Of a DNA stretch of 64,000 nucleotides, positions 52,079 through 62,430 are shown piece after piece. Source of the stretch: Anthonomus grandis grandis (Eukaryota > Arthropoda > Insecta > Coleoptera > Curculionidae); the NCBI RefSeq assembly GCF_022605725.1, contig NC_065551.1:27342001-27406000 (forward strand), read 5' to 3'. A program made the translations under genes and the position numbers. The notes under the pieces are model-generated. The model saw only the letters and a list, made by a program, of their open reading frames with translations, had not been told where the DNA came from and did no database searches. How positions within the stretch are numbered: the first letter of the stretch is position 1; each line of letters starts with the position of its first letter.

Positions 52079-52088
52079 ATGGAAAAAG
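52079..52088 (+). CDS. Candidate first coding exon (1a) of the yellow-h-like gene
   Basis: ATGGAAAAAG followed by donor GTGAGT ends in phase 1, as exon 2 at 58517 requires. Joined, the N-terminus reads MEKGTQWLCFVLGVCATTLP, a textbook signal peptide of normal size, and the full protein would be 445 residues. Upstream sequence to about 51930 reads as a plausible 5' UTR. A 10-base exon can arise by chance, so this rests mainly on the sense of the joined protein. The intron would be 6.4 kb and would contain a Tc1 element and an RT fragment. Confidence 0.42.
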
Positions 52089-53717
52089 GTGAGTTGAAGA
52101 CGTCGAGTGTTTTTTTTTTGGAAAAAATGCTTTGAAACAATAAAAGGTTACTTTTCTACACAATTTAAAATGTTTAAAATCTTAAGGACATTTCCTGCAA
52201 AATAAGAGAAAAGCTAAAAAATTATATTATATTTATGAGAACATTCAAGTTTAAACATCAGTAATAGTTTAATTAGAATACCAACATCAAGGTATTTGAG
52301 TTAGTTAAAATATATATAAAGACTATCTAAATAAGGCATGTCTAAATATAAACTAATAAGTTTATTGCCATAGCTTATATATTATATAGTGTATCTAGAT
52401 TAAATGTAGATTAAATTAGTGTATTAGAATGTCATTTTAACTATTCTTAAGCCTTCTCAATTTATGGCATATTCAAAAATATAAGATCTTAAAAAAGAAA
52501 TTAAAAAACAACTCTAATATACTAAAAAGTGTTTTGTATTGGATCTATAATGTACTCTTTTATCAACTGCTCCTATATTTAATAATGGTTAAATTTTAGT
52601 AGACGAAAATTTTAATTTAGAAATATTTAATTTGCCTTATTCAAAAAAAGGTTTATAAAACGTAGTGGTTAAAAACAAAACTTAATATAGTTAAAAATAC
52701 AAACAATATACGATAACAAGACTCTTTTTTTAAGACTTTTGTGTCTTATCTTAGAAGCACCAGACTTCCACAATAAACCTTGGAACGAAACGAGTTAGTT
52801 ATAAATGTAAGAATATCAAAGAGTTTCCCTAATGGTCAAAGAACTTTTTATTGATATTGCTGTCTCTACTCAGCAAGATAATATTTGTTAACACAATGGT
52901 TGTACGTTTTATTTCTTACATTAATCAGGGTTGATACAACAAACTGCAAATCAAAGGTGTTGTCAAATTGGTTCATTATAATTTTTTTAACATTTATGGC
53001 GATTGAGTTTATTTAAACTATACATCTCACATGATTTTTGATTGAATATTATAATTCTTAACACCAAATGGGATAATTAAATGGAAAATTAAATTTTGAA
53101 AATCAAACACAAACGATCAGTATCGGTACAAATAATTTTGTTTTTTTGATGCTGAAGACGTTATTAAGGTAACGGTAATTTGTCAAACCTTTGGATACAT
53201 GAAGCATTTCATCGGCAAACATAGACATTTAAAGCAATATTTCATAAGTGAGTTGATGGATTGCATTGAGTGATATAATCGATTTACCACCACACATCTA
53301 AATAAGTAGTCTGATTAGAACCGCGTTTTTCTAACACATCTATTTTTCTAGAGATTGGCATTAAAAACAAGTAATAGCTTTTTAAATTTACAGCCTGTAT
53401 AGAAAACTCGTATAAAATAAATGTTTACAAACTTCTATAATATTTAGTGAACAACAGAAAGGATGTTTCAACATTCCCTTACAGGATGGCATTAATTAAT
53501 GAATTATGAGAACTTGCTGATGAAAGCTGAGAGAGTAATAACATGTCAGCTTAAAAGAGATCTTGGAATGATTCGGAAGAAACTGACCATAGTAATTTAT
53601 ATAAAGTACGTTCCTGTTAGTTCGTTGAAGCTCACATTTGCTATCTTATGAAATTAATTATTATAGATCATACACAGACAATATATAAAAGGTGTCAATG
53701 ATAAACTTGATATTATA

Positions 53718-55213
53718 CACACCCCACAAAAATTATCGCATCACTTATAATTTCTTAAATATTTTCAATCTTATGCCTGTTTTTTAAAATTTTATTTATA
53801 TTGATAATTAAATCACCAAATAATACGACTTTTACAACATTTATTTTAAATCAGTTCAATCTAAAGAGGACAAACATTTTGATTTACCAAAACATACAAA
53901 AATCAAAAAAATTGTACAAAACATGTATACAAAAAAATTAACTTTATTTAAGCCAATGAATTTCTAATAGCGTGTGTTACCGCCCCTGGCTCTAATTACA
54001 GCTTCCATTTATCTTCGAAGGCTTCTAAACAGGTTCTGGAGGTATTCTTGCGGCACGTTGGCCCAGAAGTCAAAAAGAACATTTTGAAGATCATCTAGTG
54101 TTCTTATTGGTGCTGGATGTTGCTGAATTTGGCATCCTAGATGGTCCCAGATATGTTCTATCGGATTAAGGTCCGGGCTACGTGCAGGCCAATTGGGTAT
54201 CTCAACTTCTTCTAAGTATTGCCGAACAACTCTAGCAGCGCGTGGACGAGCATTATCATGCATTAGCACAGAATTATTACCGATATATGGCATATAGGGC
54301 AGTGCATGGGGTTCTAGAATATCGGTTATATACTTGTCAGCATTTAGTCTTGCATCATTCACTGGTACTAGCTCCGTGCGACCCTCAAAAGACATTCCCC
54401 CCAAACCATGATAGAGCCACCACCAAAGCTTTCAGTTCGACAAAAATTAACCTGATCGTGTCGTTCACCACGTCGCCTATATACTGGTAAATGCCTATCT
54501 GATGAATATAGACAAAATCTTGATTCATCCGTGAATAAAATATTGGACCAATCTTGAATATTCCAATTTGCGTGTTCTCTAGCAAATTGCAATCTTGCTA
54601 CTCGATGTTCTCTGGTAAACTGCTTCTCTCAGCCTATTTCGAACTGTCTCTAGGCTTATTCGTACATTACGAGCAGCCAGCAGATCTGTTTGCAGTCTTC
54701 TAGAGGTGGTATGCCTAATTCTTAAAGCCGTTAACCTTAAGTAACGATCATCTACTACCGAAGTTACCCTTCTGCGGCCTTGTCCGGGTCGTCTGGATAG
54801 TTGTCCTGTTTCTTGGTAGCGATTAACAACTCTGGATATGGTGGTTTGTTGAACTCCCATTATCCGAGCGACGTATCTTTGACTGCGGCAATCTTCTATG
54901 GGCCCAATGATTTTATAATTATAGCGGCTTCTTCATTAGTGTTAACGTTCAGGCACATCCATTATTAACAATAAATTTAAATTTTCACTTTAGAATAACA
55001 CTATTTGCTTAGAACGTTTTTGATCTCAATGCATTCGCCAACACAGGAATAATCTACGCGAGTATTTTTGCTTCAAAAAATTATGTAAGAAATTCCGATC
55101 CATTTTTGTCCATGATAAGAAATCATAAATATCTTATAAGTTGATACATATACAGATTGTCCCCAAAAATATTAAAAATATCTTAAAATACTAGTGATGC
55201 GATAATTTTTGTG
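53718..55213 (-). mobile_element. Tc1-like DNA transposon relic (DD34E)
   Basis: Terminal inverted repeats CACAAAAATTATCGCATCACT (53725-53745) and its inverse (55193-55213), each flanked by TA, enclose a leftward transposase. The left end has a few extra bases (CACCCC) outside the matching part. At about 1.5 kb it is full-length for Tc1. Confidence 0.88.
54009..54960 (-). pseudogene. Tc1 transposase, frameshifted
   Basis: Read leftward, an HTH part (VQQTTISRVVNRYQETG, then the basic GRRRVTSVVDDRYL) ends at NRLREA (54860-54600). After a break come LQFAREHANWNIQDW and ILFTDESRFCL (first Asp) to GGGSIMVWG (54592-54395). After another shift, GMSFEGRTELVPV, LMHDNARPRAAR (second Asp) and NWPARSPDLNPIEHIWD (catalytic Glu) run to 54009. 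There are 34 residues between the second Asp and the Glu (DD34E). Two or three frameshifts and a small deletion near 54600 inactivate it. Confidence 0.85.
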
Positions 55214-57000
55214 TATTAATAAGAAAGATTTTTTAGGTTTACTTTATTGGTGGATATTATGATCATTCTACTGTCCTATTTCATGACGTACTTATATGTT
55301 TTAAATTTGCAATGGTCTTTTTATTTACATGAAATTGCCATATACCCAAAAACTTCGTGTGTTCACCTACCGTACAATCCGTAGTACTAAAAATATACCT
55401 GTTTAATTTTAAATATTAATTCTGGGCAAGAATTAGTTTACTGATGTATTCAATAGTATTAAATATTAATTAAAAACTAATTTTGAAAACATCGACAATG
55501 ACTACGTGTACTTTTGCAAATTTACTTGATAAGTACCTTTTTTAAGTTAATACAAAACAACGATTATCATATCTTGCATATTTTTGTGGTTACTTATCCG
55601 ATGACCTAAATGTTCAAACCATTACAGACAATATGGCAGATTTTTTTAAAAAGAACTCCAAGTATAAATTTCATCCAAACGTAAGAAGATACTTCGTACG
55701 CATATATAGTTTCGGCATTATTTTTGTAAGACAGCAAGAAATAAAAACTGGTTTTGAAATGACTGTTTTAAACCAAAAGGAGCCAGGTATGTGTAAAATT
55801 TTAGTTTTTAAAGTGATCGTGGTGTTGTAGTGTGCGTTTTTGTGGTATTCACAGTGAAAAAATTAGCCTATTTTTAAGTTAATACTTTTTACTTTTAATA
55901 AAATTTAACTTAATACCTCAAGTCTTATTCAGATTTTTAAAAAAAATTAGAAAACGGTATTATTTTTCTCATTCTTGCTTCTAATAATAAAAAAATGTAT
56001 AAATTAGTGGAAATCCCCGTGTTATATTGATAATAATAGATAATTATACGAGTATAGTAATTAAAATGCCCTGTATAGTGCCATCATACAATTATCTCTT
56101 TATTAGTAGAAAGAACTGTTTAGTGACGCAAATCGTGACTTTATCAACTGTATACGTAAAGAATGGTCCATACATCAATAGATTTCGGTTTTTCCATAAC
56201 TAAATATTGGTTTTCACACTTTTTGAGAAATTATGTATATTAAAAGGTCAAGTATACAGAATCTAAAAATATCTGTTGACTATGGGTACTTGTTATTGTT
56301 AATTTTCGGTGCTATAGTTATATTTAACTTGGACCACAGTGGATCTATAAAGAAATTAAAGATAGAATCACGGAAAAGTCAGTTAATCATTTTAAAAAAT
56401 CTTAATTTATATATACGTCTATGTAGTCTGTGTGGGCTTAAAAAAATGGTAGTAGGCAAGATTCGTTTTTTTTTCAGTTAAACCATAATACAAAACCTTT
56501 AACATCTATAAAATTTTTAATTAATTTTTCAGTTCGACTTTCTATAATGAGTAATAGGACCTTGTTTAAAATCTAAAGGGTTAGAGGGGCAAACTACATT
56601 ATTTAGAACATCAAGAATAGTTTAGATACTAAAAAACAAATAATATATAAGATAAAAAATATATTGTGGATCAGTCAGAAAATTTATCAAATTCAGTTAA
56701 AAATTGTTGAATATGATTTCTATATAATTTAATATTCTTTTTAATAAAGTTAGATTAAGCTTTAGCCATGTTTTGTATAACAGAGGGAATCCTATTAGAA
56801 CATCTTTTGCATAACATAATTATTTATGATGCCTCGCAATATTATAATATTATGCACTAGTTAATTATACAAAGGAAAATACCTCATCAATATTAATAGA
56901 ATAACTAAGTTTGAAGATCTCACATTTACTGAAGATTCGCTGGTGAATACGCAAATACTAAAAAAAAACTCTGGTATTCGTGACAAACTACTGTAAAAAT
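55214..57000. other. AT-rich; possibly intronic
   Basis: No supported gene. Small frames at 55633 and 56233 have no recognisable domain. Lies inside intron 1 if exon 1a is correct. Confidence 0.45.
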
Positions 57001-57006
57001 ATTCAC

Positions 57007-57013
57007 TATATAA
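57007..57013 (+). promoter_or_regulatory. TATATAA box upstream of exon 1b
   Basis: Lies 60-66 bases upstream of the ATG at 57073, a normal distance for a short 5' UTR. Weak alone because of AT-rich sequence. Confidence 0.25.
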
Positions 57014-57072
57014 CCAATCTAGCAAGTAAAAAAGTTTGACCACTTTTTACATTATTTAAGACTGTTAAAATC

Positions 57073-57232
57073 ATGTTGAGGAACTTCTTCATATTAAGTA
57101 TTTTGTGTTTTTTTTGTTGGTGTAATGGATATTATCATCCCGGATATCAATTTTATAGAACTGAACATATTTATGACCTCGCATCAAGTAATGAGTTTCA
57201 TAGAAGGCAATTCAATATGGCACCCTTGTCGC
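57073..57232 (+). CDS. Candidate alternative first exon (1b) of the yellow-h-like gene, or first exon of another secreted protein
   Basis: 53 codons open with a strong signal peptide (MLRNFFILSILCFFCWCNG), followed by a Tyr-rich secreted stretch (YYHPGYQFYRTEHIYDL), and end in phase 1 at donor GTAAGTAA. Phase fits exon 2 at 58517, giving a 495-residue protein. That product would bury exon 2's own hydrophobic signal-like core at about residues 57-70, which is odd. Either it is an alternative promoter isoform, or this exon belongs to a different transcript. Confidence 0.45.
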
Positions 57233-57905
57233 GTAAGTAATAAGTTTATTAGTTAAAAAAGTAAAATAATATTTTATTCGGATATATTTCAATAATTAAT
57301 AAATCTAATTAAATCCACGAGGTAGTCAGAATTCTGAGAAAAAAATAAATCAGAGGATGATCCTGGCTAAAATATCTTAATAATAAGAGCTGCATATTCA
57401 AAAATGTATCGTGAGTTTCTTCGAGTTAATGCAAAACGGATTGAGTGTACAAAATTTGGATGATTAATGGAAGGACTGTTTTAGCTGGACTTAGTGTATC
57501 TGACTTAAAAGAAACTCGTGAAGAAACTTCGCAGTTTTTTTTTAATCAAAATTTGTAATCGCTCATAAGTCAAGATATGCATTTTGCAATCGGATTTTTG
57601 GCAATTATCTAGATATTAAATTTACTTTAATCGTTTTAAAAGAAACGATATCAATACCAAAATAGCAGGAACATTCCATTCCCAAGCTGGTCTTTCTTCA
57701 TTTATCTTTGTAAATCTCTTTTAATTATTGATTTCCTATCCATCTTCTATATTGCTCTTATATTGCCTATTACTGTTATTGATGTATTGTTATATATGTA
57801 TAAGTAATTCCTATTTTTTATAATACAATCTAGGGCATAAATATTTCCTAGATTCATTTTCCCACAAATTCCCGATGATTCCAAAAGTTGCAGATCCAGA
57901 TCATT

Positions 57906-58115
57906 TTTGAAAAAGTCTCGGCATCTCAAATCTGGATACATGTGGAAAATTACTTTTTATTAACAGTTCATCAGTCTGGATTTAGAAAAAATTATAGTTG
58001 CATTACTGGATTAAGCAAGATTATTGATTAATAAAATCTATAGATAATAAACAATTAGCTGTTTTGATGCTTTTGGACTATAGCAATGCTTTCAAATATT
58101 TTAAACGATCAGTAG
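57906..58115 (+). pseudogene. Non-LTR reverse transcriptase fragment inside an intron
   Basis: FEKVSASQIWIHVENYFLL, then HQSGFRKNYSCITGLSKIID is the block just before RT motif A. After a stop and a frameshift, IDNKQLAVLMLLDYSNAFKYF gives motif A. No other RT parts are seen. Lies upstream of exon 2 of the yellow-h-like gene, same strand. Confidence 0.7.
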
Positions 58116-58516
58116 TTATTTTCAATAATAACTTTTTTAGCATTTTTCTAGTATGATTTAATATTTTGCTCGAAGTGAACTGTCATGTTTCCTAAGATTT
58201 GTGACAGATCTCGCCTAAGGATCGATTATTATTAATATTATTAGGAAAATGTATAAAGTATGTCGAACTACCTACAGATCATTACATCAAAATTTGGGAT
58301 AATAGGCTTTGGCTCAAAAAAAAAATTAGAGATAAATTAGAAAAATTAATTTAGATAACTAAGAGAGTAAAAAAGCTTCAAACGTTTAATAAAGAGATGT
58401 TTGAGAAGTTTTCCAAGAGCAGAAATAGAATGGAAATTTTATAATAATTATATCTACCAGACTAAGTTTAATAAGTTACAACAAGAAAACATTTTATGAG
58501 ACTTTCAATATTTTAG

Positions 58517-60918
58517 GTACCCAATGGCTGTGCTTCGTTTTGGGAGTTTGCGCGACCACCCTACCAACCCCAACATATACAGAAAACCCTCCTGTCCTTA
58601 AAACAGTGTACCAATGGAATCAGTTAGAGTTCGATTATCAATCATCAAACGAAAGACAAAGGGACATTGATTCTGGCGCTTTTGAAGTTGGAAATATCGC
58701 TCCTATTGATGTAGATGTCTACTATTCACGTAAGATTTATACATCATACTTAATTTAATTACAGAAAGAACGTATAATATCTATCTATCTAGTTCTAATT
58801 TCATGATGAACCCTACAGTTCATGATTTATCAATATCTTTCTCTAGCAAGAAATACAGAAAACCAAGTTTTTATCACGATACCAAGATTCAAAGAAGGAA
58901 TCCCTGCAACTCTCGGAACAGTGACAAATAAAGTATTAAATGGAAATCCGATTATCCGGCCTTATCCAGACTGGAGGTGGCACAGAAACTCAAATGAATG
59001 CCATAGAGATAGAATAGTTTCTGTATTTAGGGTAAAAGTAAGTTTTAATTAAAAAAAATCAATCAATTTTTAAATGAAAACTTTTGAGACATTTAAGGCA
59101 TTATATCCTTATTTAGATAGACGAATGCGGAAGAATGTGGGTGTTAGACACAGGCAAAATCGGAGATAATATTGTTTGTAAACCGCAAGTTTTAGCATTT
59201 GATTTGACCACAGTGAGTATACTAAACATTTCATAGTAAACCTTGATAACAACCATTCATTATTTAATTATATATCGCTTAAATTAGCATGAATGTTAAT
59301 TTTATTGTTTCATGATTGATGGGCAATAATTTGAATACTTAACCATTTAACTGTCTACGTTCTGTATGGATAGCATATAATTAATATAATAAAACAACGT
59401 AGATAATGAGTTCTTTTAATATGATTTCTTTTCAGAATCAAGTACTCCACAGGCATGAATTTCCAGACGATGTAGTGACACAACAATATGTCTTAGTTAC
59501 TCCAGAGGTAGATGTAAGAGACCCTACCACCGGATGTAAAAACACTTTCGTTTATGTAGCGGACGTTCTTGGCTTCGCATTGCTTATTTATGACGTAGCT
59601 AATGACAGATCATGGAGGATACAGGATAAAACTTTTTATCCTTATCCTAACTATGGAACTTTTACGATAGCAGGTATAAAAAATGAGAGTAATACCAGAT
59701 ATAGGGGTTAATACCAGATATTAAAACGTGTTAAGAAGGAATTTATTTTTTGAATTGTCATTACTAATAAGTTTCACATTAGTTACTAGTTCGATCCAGA
59801 ATCTATCCTTCACATGAAGTTTTCAATCAGAAAACGTTCTACTAGCTCACTGTCGGGCAATTGATTTGATCTAAAGACAGGATAAATGCAAAAAACCATT
59901 ATCTATTAGATTTAAAAATTTTTCAATCAATCAATCAGTCTGGTTTTATTTATTCCATTAATTATATCCCTTAATATATTTGATATTTGAATTCGCTGCA
60001 ATAAAACACTATAAATTCCATAAAGGTCAACAGTTCTTGAATTTTCGATGTTTTCTTTTTTTTTATCCTCAAAAATTCAAGATTAACAACAATATCATGG
60101 TTTAGGTCATGCAATAAGCCTCTTATGTATTTGGGTACTTCCGACTCCATTTCCCTTGCACACAATTGAACTAATATCATATAAAAAATGTTCCTTATTT
60201 TTATTAAAGGAGAGAGTTTTGACCTAATGGACGGATTACTAGGCATGACACTTTCCCCATACATCCCCGGTCAAGACAGAATATTATTTTACCATGCCAT
60301 GGCTAGTCCGACTGAAAACTGGGTCTACACATCCCACTTGAGAAACCATACCTTGATTTCTAATAGTGGCGGAAGCGTTCCACAGATATTCAATGTAAAT
60401 TTTACACAAAATTAGTACAGAATAATTGAAAATTTTCAATCAATATTTAAGGTTTATAGGAACACTCGCAATACTCAAGCAGCAGCTGAAGCAATGGATA
60501 AAGATGGAATCATGATCTTCGGACTTCTGGGTACTTTAGAGCTAGCATGCTGGAACGCTAGAACTGAATATGGACCAAAGAACTTTGATATTATAGCTGA
60601 TGATCCGGTGAGGCTTCAATTTCCAAGTGGTATTAAGGTAAATCTAGTAAATTAGGTGCACTAAACTATAATATAAAGTAAACATTTGGACTTTATTAGA
60701 TCGTTCGAAATCAAAAAGGTCAACAAGAACTGTGGGCGTTGACATCCAGATTTCAGAAGCTTGCCACTGGAACATTAAGTCCAAATGAGCCAAATTTCAG
60801 GATCCTCGCTGGAAAACTTGAGGATCTTCTTTATAATAGCAAATGCAGATCGAAGCGTGGCCAAAATAATAACAATATAGGTGGAGGTTATGGGTATTTA
60901 AGAGGAAACGCGGGTTAA
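58517..60918 (+). CDS. yellow-h: Yellow/MRJP family protein, yellow-h-like (core exons 2-8)
   Basis: Exons 58517-58729, 58847-59037, 59117-59212, 59436-59673, 60210-60394, 60452-60637 and 60700-60918 are phase-consistent and end at TAA 60916-60918. Exon 2 has no ATG and begins in phase 1, so a short upstream coding exon is needed (candidates at 52079 and 57073). Landmarks in order: a hydrophobic signal core (WLCFVLGVCATTL), VYQWNQLEFDY, GNIAPIDVDVYYS, VFITIPRFKEGIPATLG, PYPDWRWH, CGRMWVLDTG, FVYVADVLGFALLIYD, GESFDLMDGLLGM, ILFYHAMASPTENWV, GIMIFGLLGTLELACWN and ELWALTSRFQKLATGTL. The C-terminus is basic and Asn/Gly-rich (SKCRSKRGQNNNN). Family normal in every block. The name yellow-h is a tentative reading of the PIDVDVYY and AAEAMDKDG.xIFGL features. 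No disablement. Confidence 0.86.
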
Positions 60919-62040
60919 ATGGAGAATCTGAAAGTTAAAATTATAATTGAAACAATGCCATTTTAGGATTTAAAATTATTGAATTATTTAACAGTATTAA
61001 GAATAAATATACATATTGTCTAGTTTTTGTATTTGTTTTTATTTATTTTTAGGATTTTAATGTAAACTTAAATCTCTATTTTTAAGTTTTAACCATATCA
61101 AGTATAGTAACCATAGCTTTAATAAATCAAATGATAATTAAATAATGAATCATGAGTTTGTTAGAGTTATTATTATTATTATAAGAAACTTATTCTTAAT
61201 AACTTAGTTCCTTGCATTAGTTGCAATGATATTTTTAAATGCTAATAAATATGTTGATTAGTTGCACTTGTAAACTATATGTGTCCTATAAATTAGAAAA
61301 TTACACATTCTAATTTATCAAGTTATTGAATTAAATAATTACAAGAAAAAAATTCTTTCTTTAACTCCATTTCCTATTTTCCTCTTCTCAGGAGTAGTTT
61401 CATATTTAGTTAAGCCTTCGTTACAAGAGAATAATTGCCAGCTCTGCACCTCCTTTTGATAAGTCTCTGTGAAATGTTGTCATGATGCCTGTGTCATTTA
61501 TGATGTTCCATTGGACAAGACTTTTGTATCTGTAAGTATGATTTTAACCTCCGAGGGAACTTCTAACAAAGTTTTTAGAAGTTATCGGATTTGGTCTACA
61601 AGTGTTTAGCTACCTAGTACTAGAAAACCGTATACTTCAAGAAGTTCCAATTTAATTCATATAAATGACGACACTTGTGTGTGGTAGTGTAAAAGATTTT
61701 AGAGACCGATAATACCCAAAGGTCCAATGAACATGTCTTTCCTTCGTGAGTGCCTCGCACCTATAACACAAGGATTAACTCACTACTGAGAAATGAAAAT
61801 TGAAAACGTTAAGGAATACCAACCCAGTAAGATCTTCGAATTATGTGGGAGATTGAACAGGCAAGTGGTAATCATCAGATCATCTCTGTTTTTATTTATA
61901 CTCATACCAAATATATATTCTACAGCACTGATCTGTTTCGGGTTATTTGTACTTGAATCTTAACTCCATTTGGAATATCTTTCTCTATCGTTCACTGGAA
62001 GACACCAGAATAAGCTTTAGTTACACTCATTCATTCATTA
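60919..62040. other. 3' flank and intergenic
   Basis: AATAAATA near 61003 is a likely poly(A) signal of the yellow-h-like gene. Beyond it nothing recognised. Confidence 0.45.
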
Positions 62041-62049
62041 TCGCGATCA

Positions 62050-62250
62050 TTCCCGAATGACGTGGACGAGTGGCAGACCGCACGACGTGTCAGGAGACGC
62101 AAGAAGGTCAGCGAATACTCCGGAATCATGGTCAGTCGATTATATAAGGAGCCGAGTCGTAGCTGGCAGACAGTTCAGTGCAGTGCAGTTCGGAATATTG
62201 GCGCTATATTTAAATCACAGACTTAGGACACAAATAGTATGATACAGTAG
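62050..62250 (+). promoter_or_regulatory. TATA/initiator unit of unknown nature (LTR-like?)
   Basis: A less AT-rich block. TATATAAGG at 62141-62149 is followed 31-36 bases later by ACAGTTCAGTG (62172-62180), an arthropod initiator pair at good spacing, then CAGTGCAGTTCGG. This strong core promoter resembles those inside retrotransposon LTRs. No TG..CA ends, primer-binding site or partner LTR were found. The 61-codon frame at 62057 is probably incidental. Confidence 0.35.
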
Positions 62251-62258
62251 TTGCGATG

Positions 62259-62430
62259 CAGTTTTACCACTAACCAAAACCCTTTATTTTAACTCTCGAC
62301 ACGTGTGTCGCTATCGATGTTAGCATCTTCGGGAGAAGATTAAAACTTTTCAGTTTTTTAGAGTTTTAACATCGTTAGAGAAATAAGTGTCGAGAGTAAA
62401 AATAAAGAGTTTTGGTTAGTGGTAAAACTG
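62259..62430. repeat. 172 bp imperfect palindrome
   Basis: Arms of about 44 bases, 62259-62302 (CAGTTTTACCACTAACCAAA...CTCGACAC) and 62387-62430 (its inverse), match almost completely. Inside, CGATGTTA and TAACATCG pair again. It could form a long hairpin or cruciform, or be a small foldback/MITE-type element. Confidence 0.75.

Noticed and set aside
55633..55830. Small frame MADFFKKNSKYKF... with a donor-like GTAAGA after codon 16, considered as another first exon of the yellow-h-like gene
   Set aside because: It would end in phase 0, but exon 2 at 58517 needs phase 1; no signal peptide.
56233..56481. 82-codon plus-strand frame with a hydrophobic stretch
   Set aside because: Ile/Leu/Lys composition typical of AT-rich chance frames; no splice or promoter context.
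58519..58560. ATG at 58523 in exon 2 as the start of the yellow-h-like protein
   Set aside because: It is out of frame with the yellow domain; the domain frame has no ATG before the conserved QW motif.
62057..62242. 61-codon plus-strand frame
   Set aside because: It overlaps the TATA/initiator core promoter and has no recognisable domain; likely incidental to higher GC.
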